A stretch of 64,000 nucleotides of DNA from Apricaphanius iberus (GCA_028564705.1 JAPXFQ010002688.1:1054001-1118000); one strand, 5' to 3'; positions 23,791 through 34,652 are shown, counted from the stretch's first letter. Program-made: numbers and translations. The notes: a model not told the origin generated them from the letters alone.

Positions 23791-25337
23791 AACTCTATTT
23801 CTATTTTTTTAATAAAGAAAAGCAAAAGTTCAAAGGCAGAGGAGGGCTTCAGCCTGTATCAGTGCTACAAATATGAATCAGGAAATTTTGCAAAACCAAT
23901 TATTTGTCAACATGAGATTTTTTCTTCTGTCACTGAAAAAACGGGCTACTCATATTGAAGGGTAGGCCTAAATGGTTTTAAAATGTGTGAATGTGAGAGA
24001 AAGCTCCTGTAGTTGACCATGAATTTGGTTTTAATGGCTTTCACATTTTTTAAGCATAGATGCCAACAAAATGGGATATTCTGTACCTCCACTTGGAACA
24101 TTATACTACACCACTGTCTCAGAGCACTGTAAGGATAAGTGCCATTTTTCCCTTAAACGGTCTTCAGTCTACTTATTCAAAGTGAGAATAAAATCTGGTC
24201 CTTGCTGGACTGATTGTCCCATAAGTAGGACAACTATAGAAGGTCAGGATCCAAACCACAGAAAAAAAGTAAATAGAAATAAACTGACACATTTTCCCCT
24301 TATCGTTTGGTTAGTTCATGGCTAGATGGTATCTGCATTTAATACTATCATACTCTAACTTGCTGTCTGACTGTTGCTATGGTAGCAATATATCAAGAAT
24401 ACCTTTAGACATAAACATTTTCTATAAGTAAACCTGTTTAATAAAACATGAATTTCACACTAAAATTAATAATTGACTGTGAACGAAACAAAGACACAGG
24501 AGGGTTAAAAACTGTTTATATGTCTGTGGTTCTGTGGTGAGACCACCCTGGGTTTAACAACTTTTAGTGTTGTTGCTGGGGCCTGTGGTTATTCGAAGTA
24601 GGCTGACAGAACTGTAGTAGACATCCTCCCACACTTTTACAATTTTTAGCCATAATTTTTACCTTGGGAGATATCTTTTTAAATCACAGAGCAACTTTTA
24701 GGCAAATTACATTTTGTAATACACTGAAACAATGGTTCTCAAACTAGCACAAGTTGACCTATGAAGGGCTGTATTTGTGCTGCCTTCATTTGTACTTAAT
24801 TACATTTTGGTTACAGTTATTTGCCAGTTAAATCCAAATGAACTATAACTATAGGTATAATTGTGATCATCCTTTTAAATCTGTGGGGGAGGGATGGGAA
24901 TGTGGTTTATGTGTGGTCATTTTAATCTGTAAAGCCCATTTGAGGTGTAATTCTTGAATGAAACGCACTTTATAATAAAGTTTGATAAGATTTGAACTAT
25001 TTTTAGACCCGGACAACCAAAAATATGTATTCTTCAAGGAATCTGATCAAAGAAAACTGCTGAAGAAAAACTTGATAATTTATGGCAAAATGGAAGCAGA
25101 TGAAAGTGAAGCGGTGAAAATTACAGCTGACTACTTATGCTGCAGTCCATGTACCTCTAAAGTTATCTTTGTTTTAAAGCCTATAATTGCAATCTGTGTG
25201 GAGACATGCAGCACCATCATTTGTTGACAATTCAACCGGTCTGGAGACGGTGACAATCCCAATCTGTAAAGGTCTCCATCACTGAAAATCAAAAACTTTT
25301 TTTAATAGTCATTCTTAGTTGTACAATCATGTTGCAT
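23791..25337. other. Unassigned stretch
   Basis: No recognisable gene or repeat. The 81-codon frame at 24982-25227 shows no family resemblance. Confidence 0.35.
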
Positions 25338-25401
25338 GTGAATATTTTCTCCAAACTCAACTCAATTCCCTGCATCAGTTGAGCATGGAGAAAATATTCA
25401 C
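25338..25401. repeat. miRNA-precursor-like hairpin
   Basis: A 16-bp perfect outer stem (25338-25353 with 25386-25401), a 2x2 internal loop, a 7-bp inner stem (25356-25362 with 25377-25383) and a 14-nt terminal loop. This gives about 23 paired bases in 64 nt, a geometry like an animal pre-miRNA. The sequence matches no miRNA I recognise. It could also be the remains of a tiny palindromic MITE. Transcription is not shown by the sequence. Confidence 0.5.
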
Positions 25402-25670
25402 GAGAAGTTGAGAAGACCCACTGAATTTAAACGTATTACTAAGTGGAGGAAAAGAAACAAATTACTAGCTCTGTAGTGAATAGGGAAGAGGAGTGCAGCA
25501 CCGAATCCCTGTTTGACTGGATGGCATGTGGCGTAGAGAAGCCTGCCCCAAGTAGTTCTGGCTGGAGGCTCACAGTGAGGCCGGTAACAGCCCTGTCACA
25601 TCTACGTATCGCCATGATTTTGGTTTCACATCACACTTTTATACATTTTAGTGAATGGAGATAGTGTAAT
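25402..25670. other. Unassigned spacer
   Basis: Nothing recognised. Confidence 0.3.
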
Positions 25671-26008
25671 GGTGCATTCACACCGCACATTTGGTCTGCG
25701 TCAGGCAACGCATTCAACGGATGAGATTTGACATATGTACTTTTTGGCTTCCATAGCCTGCTTCTGAGGAAAAAACAATGCATGGGCGCTCTCTTTCTCT
25801 GTTGCTGTACGTTCTGAACTATGGTGGATCGTAACTAGAGAGTGACTTGGCTTTATTTGCTAGATAAAGCCAGACAACGTTGACATCAGGTGCATCAGTG
25901 CCCATTATTCAGATGCGTTCTGAGTTTGGGGAGTTTAACCATTTGCTCCAGGAGCTGCTTATGGATGAGTTTCGCTTTCAGTGCTACAGCAAAAACAAGA
26001 GCACGTAG
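25671..26008 (+). pseudogene. PIF/Harbinger transposon 5' end with transposase N-terminus
   Basis: Starts 'ggtgcattcacaccgcac', a terminus typical of fish PIF/Harbinger elements, preceded by TAA, a plausible 3-bp target site. At 25907-25987 a frame reads MRSEFGEFNHLLQELLMDEF then RFQCY, resembling the start of Harbinger transposases ('FGEFH.L..ELRLDD.RF.RYFR'). The rest of the transposase is missing. A SINE is inserted at 26009-26397; a few bases beyond it may belong to the same element. The DDE catalytic core is absent, so it is inactive. Confidence 0.6.
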
Positions 26009-26020
26009 TATATTGAAACC
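26009..26020 (+). repeat. Target-site duplication, left copy
   Basis: tatattgaaacc, identical to 26386-26397, flanking the SINE. Confidence 0.9.
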
Positions 26021-26385
26021 ATCCATCCATCCATCCATCTTCTTAACCGCTTATCCAATTCAGGGTCACGGGGCAGCTGGAGCCTATCCCAGCAATTATC
26101 AGGCGTTAGGCAGGGTACACCCTGAACAGGACGCCAGTCTGTTGCAGGGCCAACACAGAGAGACAGACAACCATTCACACTCACATTCATTCCTACGGAC
26201 AATTTAGAATGATCAATTCACCTATCATGCATGTTTTTGACTGTGGGAGGAAGCCGGAGTACCCGGAGAGAACCCACGCATGCACGGGGAGAACATGCAA
26301 ACTCCATGCAGAAAGGCCGGGATACGAACCCACGACCTTCTTGCTGCAAGGCAACAGCGCTAACCACTGCGCCACCGTGCAGCCC
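26021..26385 (-). mobile_element. Complete tRNA-derived SINE with Expander/RTE-type 3' tail
   Basis: Full-length SINE on the minus strand. The head has Pol III promoter boxes: A box TGGCGCAGTGGTTAGC (complement of 26359-26374) and B box GGTTCGTATCCC (complement of 26319-26330). The body and tail match the 3' end of fish RTE/Expander-type LINEs and finish in an (ATGG)n simple repeat (26021-26038 as (CATC)n on the plus strand). It would be mobilised in trans by its partner LINE. Perfect 12-bp target-site duplication on both sides. Partial relatives at 7628-7730 and 18935-19080. Confidence 0.88.
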
Positions 26386-26397
26386 TATATTGAAACC
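26386..26397 (+). repeat. Target-site duplication, right copy
   Basis: tatattgaaacc, identical to 26009-26020. Confidence 0.9.
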
Positions 26398-28145
26398 AAA
26401 TTCCTTTAAAATCCCAGAATCGCTGTTAAAAAGTTACATGAAATTTGAGCCCTGAATTTTTAATAACATCATTGTGGGGTTTGTGGGTTCTCATAGATCT
26501 GCTTTCTGTCCTAGATATGAATAAGATTAAATCAGTACAGGTTATTAACTCTATTGTTCATTTGTACTCAAAATGAAATTCCTTTTTAATTTATTCTTGA
26601 ACTTCAACAAGTTTCATTTTATTAAGACGGTCTCGCTGTCATCACATTCATCATATGCAGGTGTTAATCTCTGCACCATTTCCCTTTCCTTTGGTTTTCC
26701 TTAGCAACAAACCTCAGAAATTATGTTCTACCTTCAGGAGAGAACTGAACAGTTTTATCCCCCTTTAGCATTCTCAGACCGATGATGTTGAACCATAGCT
26801 AAGTTTACACAATACCTCAAAATATTATTCTGTATAATAGTGTGAAGAAAAACGAATGGGTCGACAGCCGAGAGAGCCGAAAAGCAGAGGAAGAAAAGAT
26901 CAAGGGAGAAAGAAGGATCATTAGAGGGGAAAATTAGAGGAAAAAATGAGAAAGAAAGAATAGATAGAAAATGCAGACAGTCCCAGACATTTTGTGAGAA
27001 AGAAAAGGAGTGGGTGGACGGGCTTAGAAGATGATGGCTGAGGGGTGGAGGAGAGAGGCCAAAGTCTCATCATGTCCTCATTCCCAATTTTATTACCAAT
27101 TTTATTCATTTGATCTGACTCATAACTCCCCACCCGCCACCCTCTTTAAATTAGGAATTGCATCTCATCATCGATATTCATTATCTCCTACAGGCTTTTG
27201 GGCCTCACTCTAATACTTAAAAAGATATGACACTCTTAGGCATCAGAGTAATCAAGGAGCCAGTATTTACATTGTTATGGCTCTTTTCATTAAGAAGTAT
27301 GGGCATGGAGTTTCTCCACTCTCCATTACCTTTCTAATTATAGCCCGTGATGGTACCAGATGATGGAGGAGGGCAGGGAAAAACCTTGTTATCTCTAAAA
27401 GCGTAATGCCATTCGGGTTTGGAGCAGCAGTCACTAAATGTGATAAGATAAGAGCAGAAACAGGATGGTTGATGTGAAACTACGACTGAAAAGTAGGAAT
27501 TAACTATAATGCAACAGTATTTAAGCATTCTGGTGCAAAAATGTGCTGCATGGTACCAAAATTGTTTTTTTTTTTGCTTTATCCAATTTAGAAGGTAATA
27601 TATAGATTTTGATGTTAAAAAAGCTTTTTAAGACTGTTACGTAGGCTATAAATGAGAAATTTGGTACTTTTATGTACTGAAGTTTCCAAGATGACTGCAA
27701 GAGGCAAAAGCTTCATTTAGAATAAGCTTTACTTTTTAGCATGAAGACCAATAACTTTAATATCAACAACCCTAAATCTAGATTTAATCACCCACTAGTA
27801 GCAAAATCTAGCGGCTTAAATGAAGAGGGAAAAATACAAATTTCAACCAGAAGCTGAGTGTATTACCATAAAAAAAAACACATTCAGCATCTTAATAGTC
27901 AATCTATACACATTTATAGTATAGTCATTTATACACTGTGTAAAAATACCCTTTTACGTTCTGTCTGTCATCAAATCCGACTAACGATTATTATTCTTAT
28001 TCTAGGACAGCTTCCAAATGCTTTCTTTAATTTAGTTGGATTATTTTTAATTTTATTTGAGTCAAAATAGCAGCTAGATTTTGAAAATGAAAAGGCATTT
28101 CTGCTAATCCATTTTAATTTGACTTATGTTACACATATACTTCCA
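26398..28145. other. Unassigned stretch, part possibly conserved non-coding
   Basis: No gene recognised. 26830-27055 is purine-biased on the plus strand. 27060-27400 has balanced composition with several TAAT-type motifs and no repeat resemblance; it is a candidate conserved non-coding block. Confidence 0.3.
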
Positions 28146-29366
28146 TAAAAAGCTTTCCAGCTCAATCAAAACTGTCATCCATTCTGTCATCCAGTGATTT
28201 TAGAGACGGAAATTTGTTCACAAGCTGAAGAAAATAAACTTTAGTTAACCAGAAACAACACTCCAATGGTAGGCAGACATACCAAAAAAGTAAGCACCCT
28301 CTGCTGTCCTGGTTGGGAATTGCTTTTCAACACTCAGCACGTTTACATGCAGCAAGAGAAAGGCGAATTATTACCATAGTCCGACTGAAATCAGACTTTT
28401 GAAATGCATGTTTACACCATAGTCCAGCTTGAATCGAACTGAACTAGTTTCAGAAGCTCGTCTAAGCTACCCAGATAATGCGATTGGGAATCGGCAGCGT
28501 TTAGAGTAATGGCGTTTAAGTATAACGGCATTACTAACTGCGTTCTTTTTAAGGTAACAGAGTAAATCTAAGTAATGACTTTTTCCACCGTTACAATGCC
28601 GTTACCGTAACTGGGGATGTAGTGACGCGTTACTAGAAAGTGCTGAATGAAGCGCAGCGGTGTCAGGCTTTCTGACAGACACACTTCAGCTGCAGGGAGA
28701 GAGATGAGATGTCGGTAAGGATTGGGGGGTGGGCAGATACCTTTAGTGTTCTTGCTGTCCCACTGTATGCTGTAAAGACCATGGTGAAATTAGTTTTAAG
28801 TTTGATATTTGATGGACATTAGTTTCCTTAAAGCAGAGACTCTCCGTTCCACCCCTAATGTCCACTGCCTGCTCTCCACGCTGCTCCGCACTCTGCAGCT
28901 GTTTGCTCCAGTGCTGTGCTGATGCATCACTTCCAAAGGCTCGCTCTTGATGGTGGTGGTTTTGATTAAGGTTAAATCCCCATGCATCCCAGAAAATACC
29001 TGTGAGTTCTACTGACAAAGTAACATGATGTATTGATTTAAAAATTGACACATGTAATATTTTTTATTAATATGTTATTGTAATATTAGATTTTTCTTCA
29101 TTAGGTTCCTGTTGATGTGACCAGGATCACACCAAATCAGTCTGAAAATTGTACAGACAATTACATAGTGCTCGATTTAATGTGAAATATTACAGATGAA
29201 TAGATTTGAAAAAGTTATAGACAGATTTTCCTTTGCTTCTTTTTACAAAAATTGTGTGGGCATGTAAACGTACTGAGTGATACACCAACGGAGAAGTATA
29301 AAATACATACATCTGCGTCTGAGTGCAAACTTGCTGAAGTGAAGTGAGAAGTATAAACTAGGCTTT
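28146..29366 (+). mobile_element. Harbinger-type MITE copy A, with a nested element
   Basis: Two flanks of one element: 28146-28330 (aaaaagctttccagctcaat, 'accctctgctgtcctggttg') and 29280-29366 ('ggagaagtataaa', catctgcgtctgagtgcaaa, then terminus agtataaactaggcttta). Homologous to copies at 30899-31535 and 63334-63893. 5'-truncated. The terminus aagcctagttt (reverse strand) next to TTA/TAA suggests Harbinger; class is inference. The 949-bp middle (28331-29279) is a different element. Confidence 0.6.
28331..29279. mobile_element. Nested 949-bp DNA element with CACTCAG termini
   Basis: Terminal inverted repeats: CACTCAGCACGTTTACATGC at the left and GCATGTAAACGTACTGAGTG at the right (19 of 20 complementary). 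Inserted in Harbinger-type MITE copy A. The other MITE copies at 31.4 and 63.35 kb lack it and serve as paralogous empty sites. Part of the interior (about 28500-28635, acgcgttact..., aacggcattac...) resembles a separate common fish repeat, suggesting a third level of nesting. No coding potential; superfamily unassigned. Confidence 0.65.
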
Positions 29367-30687
29367 AGTTTCATGACCACATGACATGTCTCCAGAACAA
29401 GAGAGCATTTAATACATTTATTTTGAGTGATAGCTTCTTCCTATGAGCAGTTGTTCAGCTCATGTTGGTACATGACTGTTTTCACTGTTTTTTATACCGT
29501 TTGTGCAAATATCTGGCTTTAACTACAACAGGTCCCATCTTTAATGTGCTCATTAAAGAGCAGTTTTGCACAAGTCATCCTTTAATGTGCCCTCTGTGCT
29601 CTTATATAGACTATCAGAGGCATGTTTCAATTAATTGAACGTGATCCCAGTCAGTAAATCGTGACACGGTGCATCCTTTTCATGTAACGAAATGTTTGAT
29701 AATGAGGCTCAGGTCTCAGGTCATGTTTCTGCTGCCTTATGCCTATTAAGCATTTTAGGGGCTACAGTTGTCAGCCTCCCTGAGATGCTGATTCTTTGTG
29801 CAGCATAGGCACTGAAACAGAGACATAAAAAAAGGCTAAAGGCTCCATCACAGAGACTTTCAATGGTGAAATCTAATGCCAAAAATCCAGTGGGGAAACC
29901 AAATCTGTACCTTGGTGCAGTAGATCTGACTCTATCTCCACACATGACTGAGGCTTTGCAGATTTTGCCTGGCAGCAGTAGGAGTATCAGGTAGGCTTCA
30001 GTGTTTCATGTCTTGCTTCATATTCATATGAAACCTCTGTGGACCAATTAAGCAGATAAAATGGCTGTGACTGCATCACTGACTTTTATGACAAGAGCAA
30101 ACACATATCAGAATCCATTCCTGTGTAAAGTAAATTTCTCAAAACTAAATTAGTCATATTGCTCTGTATTTACTTCAACAGAGATGTGAAGCTGATTTAT
30201 AACTTGCCTCAAACTTCTTTTTGATTAAAACTAACAAAAAACAAAATTTATATGTGCAGCTTGCAAACCTAGAGGTGCCTATTTTAGTCTTTAGTGTGTT
30301 TTCTGCCACACGCCTGATTCCACAGTCAGATGAACTTTAGTGCCATCAGTACTCTGCAATCACCAAAGTTGGTGGGAGTCAGGAAACTTGTAGGTGAAGG
30401 GACTCAGCGGGGATAAACTCTTCACTACAGGGATCCTTTCACTGTTTAGCAGAACAATGCTTACCTTGGCTCACACAGATATGAGTCATCATTCTCACAC
30501 AAAGATGCCAGTGAAAAATTTGGTTTTTGAGGATAACCTTTCAAACTGTGTTCGCTAGAGTATTTCACAAATATTACAAGAACACTTATGAGGGAGTAAT
30601 AATTCCCTCAAGATTTGCTCTGAGAAAAAACAACCTCAGATTAATCACAACATGTCACTATTTACAAAACTAGGTACACATGACTCA
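29367..30687. other. Unassigned stretch, no gene
   Basis: No repeat or gene recognised. 29510-29690 and 30020-30130 look like ordered, non-repetitive sequence (attaattga, aattaagcaga motifs) and are candidates for conserved non-coding elements. Confidence 0.3.
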
Positions 30688-30898
30688 GGGTGACTGTGTC
30701 TCAGTAGGTAGAGTAGCCTAGTTTTCTTGCACTGAGAAAGTTTTAGGTTCGATTACAGCTTCCTCCTGTTAACCTTCTATATTGGTTTATGAATGTGTGA
30801 GTACGATTGGATGAATGCAGCCTCAGTGTAAAGTGGTTTGAGTGGTAAGTATAAAAAGTACAAAGTAGAAAAGTGTGATATAAGTTCAATCCATTTAC
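30688..30898 (+). mobile_element. tRNA-derived SINE with L2/CR1-type tail
   Basis: Head with A-box-like TGTCTCAGTAGGTAGAGTAG (30697-30716) and B-box-like AGGTTCGATTACAG (30745-30758). The tail gtgtaaagtggtttgagtgg ... 'aagtgtgatataagttcaat' forms the stem-loop shared by L2/CR1-type LINE ends. An internal part of the body appears deleted. Abuts Harbinger-type MITE copy B directly. Related to the SINE at 46193-46526. Confidence 0.65.
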
Positions 30899-31535
30899 AT
30901 GCAGGGGTGTTTAGACAATTAGCGGTTAAGGCAAGGGCTCTCCGTCATCTACGCAAGAACGCACGGAGTAGAGACCCAAATTTTAACTATCCGTCTCCGT
31001 CGATGGAGAGCGTATCCATCTGGTCAGTTTCAGTAACAGCCACAGATCGCTTCACCAGAACGGTGCTCTATAGTTGCTGTAATCAGTAGTTAATGCAGCG
31101 TTTGGCCACTATATGCTTTATATTAAAAGGATAACTTATCTAAGCTGTTCCTTTGGCGATTTTGAACACAGGGAGGTGTAGGAAAACGACAAAGAAACGG
31201 CTGATGTGTTTGTTTCCATGTGTTTCTAGAGTATTCTATGAGCTGCACTTCTAGTAAAAAGCTTTACAGCTTAATCAAAACTTACTTTCTGTCGTTCATT
31301 GCTCCTTGAGGAAGAAATGCGTCACAAGCCAAGAAAAAAAACAGAAGCGGCGCTGTGTGATAGTAGCCAGAGACGCCATGAAATCTTAGCACCCCCTGCT
31401 GTCCTGGTCGAGCAACGCTGAAAAAACAATAGAGAATGGAGTGGAAGAGCGGAGTACTATAAACAGAAAACAAATCCGTCAATACGTCTGCGTCTGAGTG
31501 CAAATTTGCGGTCGGAGGAGCATACACTAGACTTA
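30899..31535 (+). mobile_element. Harbinger-type MITE copy B
   Basis: Homologous along most of its length to the reverse complement of 63334-63893: ggcaagggctctcc, acggagtagag..ccaatttt, ctatagt.g..gt, agagtattc..tgagctgcac, then 'ccccctgctgtcctgg'. It ends catacactagacttaa, related to the aagcctagtttataca-type terminus. The outermost 5' terminus is missing where the SINE joins. No coding capacity. Confidence 0.6.
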
Positions 31536-33158
31536 AGTCTCCTCCCCATCCGGTCGACCCATGGGTCCCCTGGCCGAAGAAATAATGAATGGAAGTCGAA
31601 GGAGTGATAGAAGTTATTTTCTGGTCCGCTTTGTCTTATGTCCTGAATCACATATGCTGTACCTGAGTTAAAAAGATAACTGATTCCCATTTCGACTGTG
31701 TTTTTCAAGTGATTTGAGATTTCTTCGATTGTAAAAATTTAATGTAAAAATTTGCAATTAAAATGCCTCCAAATCAGAAGACAGAAGTTGCATTTATGTC
31801 AGCCAGGTAACGCGAGCTAGCACTAACTCTAGCAGGTAAAACACTCACGTAGAGCTTGTGGAGCTTCTCCTCCTTGCTGGCTCTCACTCCACCGACTGCT
31901 TTACCCCCGACATCGCTGCTACTTTCCACAAGGTCAGATTTATGGTGGTTTTCTCTGTGTTTAATGCTCCATTCTTCATCCTGGAGGCTACGACCCTCTG
32001 TCCTCCTGTTCTTCTGCAGTAGTAGTTCTCTAAGTGTTTTTATACAAAACCTAAAGTGACTTTGGCCACAGGTCAAAAATCAGCTATTCTCTGCATCAAA
32101 ATGAGACTTGATAATTCGTGGACATATGTTTTATCCAAGGCGCATTTCAAACTGGATCAAAAAATAACTTATACCATAATCCATCAATACTACTAAGAAA
32201 ACTAAGATGTTTGTTTGTTCAGATGAAGGGTAGAAATAAAATGATTTTCTTCCCATTCAGTGATTTGATTGAACTGTTTAATAAGCAAATGCCACAGTGG
32301 TACAAGAGTGGATGCTTTTTTTGTTTTTTATTTAAAGAAAAGCCTCTATCTAAACTCAGAACTCTATTTTCTCTTCTTTTCTCCAAGTCTTGTCTCTTTA
32401 CTTACCTCTGCTTGTTAAATAAACTGATTATTGAAGTCCCTGGATAACCGCTAATTTGTCACTTTATTTGAAAGCCTTTTCATGAATACACGTCTGTTGC
32501 TATTTTCTCTGCCACAAATTTACATCCATTTGTGGCACTCTATTTTCTTTGCATGCACTCCCATTGCTTTAAGCATTAGCTTCAACGTCTGTCGGAAAAC
32601 TCGTGTAAGCTCAGTGATTAACAAAATATATCTTATTTATTTTGCTCTTAGCCAAACACAAACAGATAAAGGAGGAGTTGAGGTTTTGAAAAGTGGTAAA
32701 CAGTGAGCTTCAACGGTTTAAACCTGTCACAGTTTGAGTGATCTTATGTATCTGTTTGTTTCTGCTTTAATCAAACAGAGTGCATTCCAAAAGTATTCAT
32801 GAACCCTAAACTTTTAAACATTTTGTAATCTTGCAATCTTTAAGCCACATTATGTCTGACTCTACTGATTACAATATGTGCAGAACTCACAGCTCTGTTT
32901 TGGGCCCACTTCTTCTTTTTATACATAATTTATTCAACAATATGAAAACATCAACAATAATTTTAATACCCCCAATTACTTGTATGTAGGTGAGACTTAG
33001 CTTTACTGCTTTTTTTTCCTCTTTTCCCCCCGCTTTTTTTCTTCCAATTTTCAAACTCTGAATTACTTCAGTGCCTAAAATAAATTATAAAGTGGTAAAA
33101 ATATAATTCCCATAACTGAAATATGAAAAAATGGTGTCTGATCATTGCCCCAGAGAAA
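31536..33158. other. Unassigned stretch
   Basis: No repeat assigned. Contains one weak exon candidate on the minus strand (31849-32013, listed separately); otherwise AT-rich sequence without recognisable features. Confidence 0.35.
31849..32013 (-). other. Weak candidate internal exon, unknown protein
   Basis: On the minus strand, 165 nt (55 codons) stay open between an acceptor-like CTGCAG|AAG (at 32014/32013) and a strong donor TAC|GTGAGT (at 31849/31848), symmetric phase 0. The peptide is Glu/Lys/Arg/Ser-rich (for example ASKEEKLHKLY) and matches no domain I know. The open frame extends beyond both sites (31774-32076) and the polypyrimidine tract is poor, so the splice sites could be chance. 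No function is proposed. Confidence 0.2.
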
Positions 33159-33169
33159 AGGCTGATTAG
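33159..33169 (+). repeat. 11-bp direct repeat, left copy
   Basis: aggctgattag, identical to 33770-33780, flanking the 600-bp element. Confidence 0.85.
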
Positions 33170-33769
33170 TAGTGGGCAATATAAAAGGCATGAGGTAGAA
33201 ATGATTTAAATTTAGCCAAAGGTAGAGATTTTGATTATACTGCCACATAGCGATTAGGCATTTTGATGTCATCAAGCTTTGCCAACAAGCTTTTTATCTG
33301 GTACGCAAGGATACTGATGTTCAGTGTTTATCTTCACACTAGATATTTATTGTCTATAATTTGTTGTTTTTCATTCAACAGAAAAAGGAACCTATTGAAC
33401 TTGAAGCATTTAAAATTCAGCAGGTTTATTTTTGTGCAATATTAAGCTTATAAAGAAATAACGAGGAAAGTTGATCATTTTGAACTTTATTTAAATAATA
33501 GGCTTTTATTTTATCTAAAGTACGTTCCTCTTTATTTACGTTGTGATAAGTTTTGTACTGCATTATTTGGTACAAAGAATTAAATATTTTTAAATGCATT
33601 TTGCACAATAAATGTTCTTTAAATAGATTTCTAAACTTTTTCAAGTTGTTCTGCTGCAATGTCTCTGGAGAGTGAGAACACATATAAACAGTCATTTTGA
33701 CAGTATTGTTACTGCACATGCTTTAGATTATATCGCCATATAGATATGAGGCGATATCGCCCTGCCCTA
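33170..33769. mobile_element. 600-bp MITE with gcgatat-type ends (hAT-like)
   Basis: Left end TAGTGGGCAATATAAAAGGC, right end ATGAGGCGATATCGCCCTGC followed by CCTA. The ends are imperfect inverted repeats of the 'tagggctgggcgatat' type common in fish hAT MITEs. Very AT-rich interior with no transposase. Flanked by identical 11-bp direct repeats, longer than the 8 bp expected for hAT; three bases could match by chance or the boundary could lie elsewhere. Confidence 0.7.
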
Positions 33770-33780
33770 AGGCTGATTAG
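33770..33780 (+). repeat. 11-bp direct repeat, right copy
   Basis: aggctgattag, identical to 33159-33169. Confidence 0.85.
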
Positions 33781-34564
33781 GCTACAGCTTGGACTTTTTT
33801 ACTCTGTCATTTACGTGTTTTCAACAGAATCGATTTCTCCTGAATTTCCCTCAAAACAACTGTTTTAAACCGTTTTAAACAAATTCCCAATTAAGAATTT
33901 TCAGTGTAATAATACAAGGTTAAGATAGTTATTCTTGGTTTTGTTTCCTCTCCTATAGACTAATTTAAGATGTTTTCAACATTCATCTTTACTTGGCTGG
34001 AATCTGAACTGAAAAGAAAGCAGAAGAGCTCATATCATTCTCATTGTTAAAGGTGTAAAGCACTGGTTACTCGTTCATTTTTAGAAAAAAGTTAGTCAGG
34101 ATTAAAAATGTTAAATCCGGACTTTAACTTTAAGGACCCTGCATGGTCATGGTCCTTCCTATAGTACTGAAAGGAAAAAAGACATACTGTAAAAGCAACA
34201 CACTCCTAATCAAGCTCTTTGGTCCTCTAAAGGAAATCTACAACTAGTCCCCAAAACCTGTTATAAATTTCAGGAGGATTGCTCATTCCAAAGTGCAGCA
34301 CTTCGACTGTAAAACATGCCTCTGATTGTTTTAAAGTGGTCTTCGCAGTTACAGTAGAAGGGAAGCAGTGAAACAGTAAAACATGTGAAGGAAGACACTC
34401 TGCTTACAGGAGAATAATTAGTTGAAGTTTTAAACTAATTGTGATTAGGTTAAGACTAATTAACACCTTTCGGTTTGTGTTCAACCAACCAATTCACATA
34501 CCAAAGCATTAGTGAAGCCATTATTCGGAGGAAGTATTAAAAAAAAAACCTTTAAAACTGATTA
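33781..34564. other. Unassigned spacer
   Basis: Nothing recognised. Confidence 0.3.
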
Positions 34565-34652
34565 GAATGTTTGACTTTTCTTGAAACGTGTTCTGAGATG
34601 ACATTTGTTTTGAATTGGTGCTATCTAAATAAACTGGATTGAATTGAAATAA
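34565..34652 (+). mobile_element. L2/Maui LINE extreme 3' tail
   Basis: Reads ctgagatgacatttgttttg, aattggtgctatctaaataa, actggattgaattgaaat. This is the terminal stem-loop and tail of L2-type LINEs as in 18585-18640. Severely 5'-truncated, as is usual for LINE copies. Confidence 0.65.

Noticed and set aside
24982..25227. 81-codon Lys-rich frame
   Set aside because: No domain, flanking splice sites or upstream coding context.
26021..26060. (CATC)n as an independent microsatellite
   Set aside because: It is the 3' tail of the SINE, bounded by the target duplication.
26319..26374. tRNA-like A and B boxes
   Set aside because: They belong to the SINE head, not a tRNA gene; no cloverleaf or CCA-end context.
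31282..31708. Overlapping minus-strand frames in and beside MITE copy B
   Set aside because: They lie in repeat sequence shared with non-coding copies at 28 and 63 kb.
33426..33719. 97-codon minus-strand frame inside the 600-bp MITE
   Set aside because: AT-driven composition (Lys/Asn/Leu-rich) and no transposase motif; a chance frame in a non-autonomous element.
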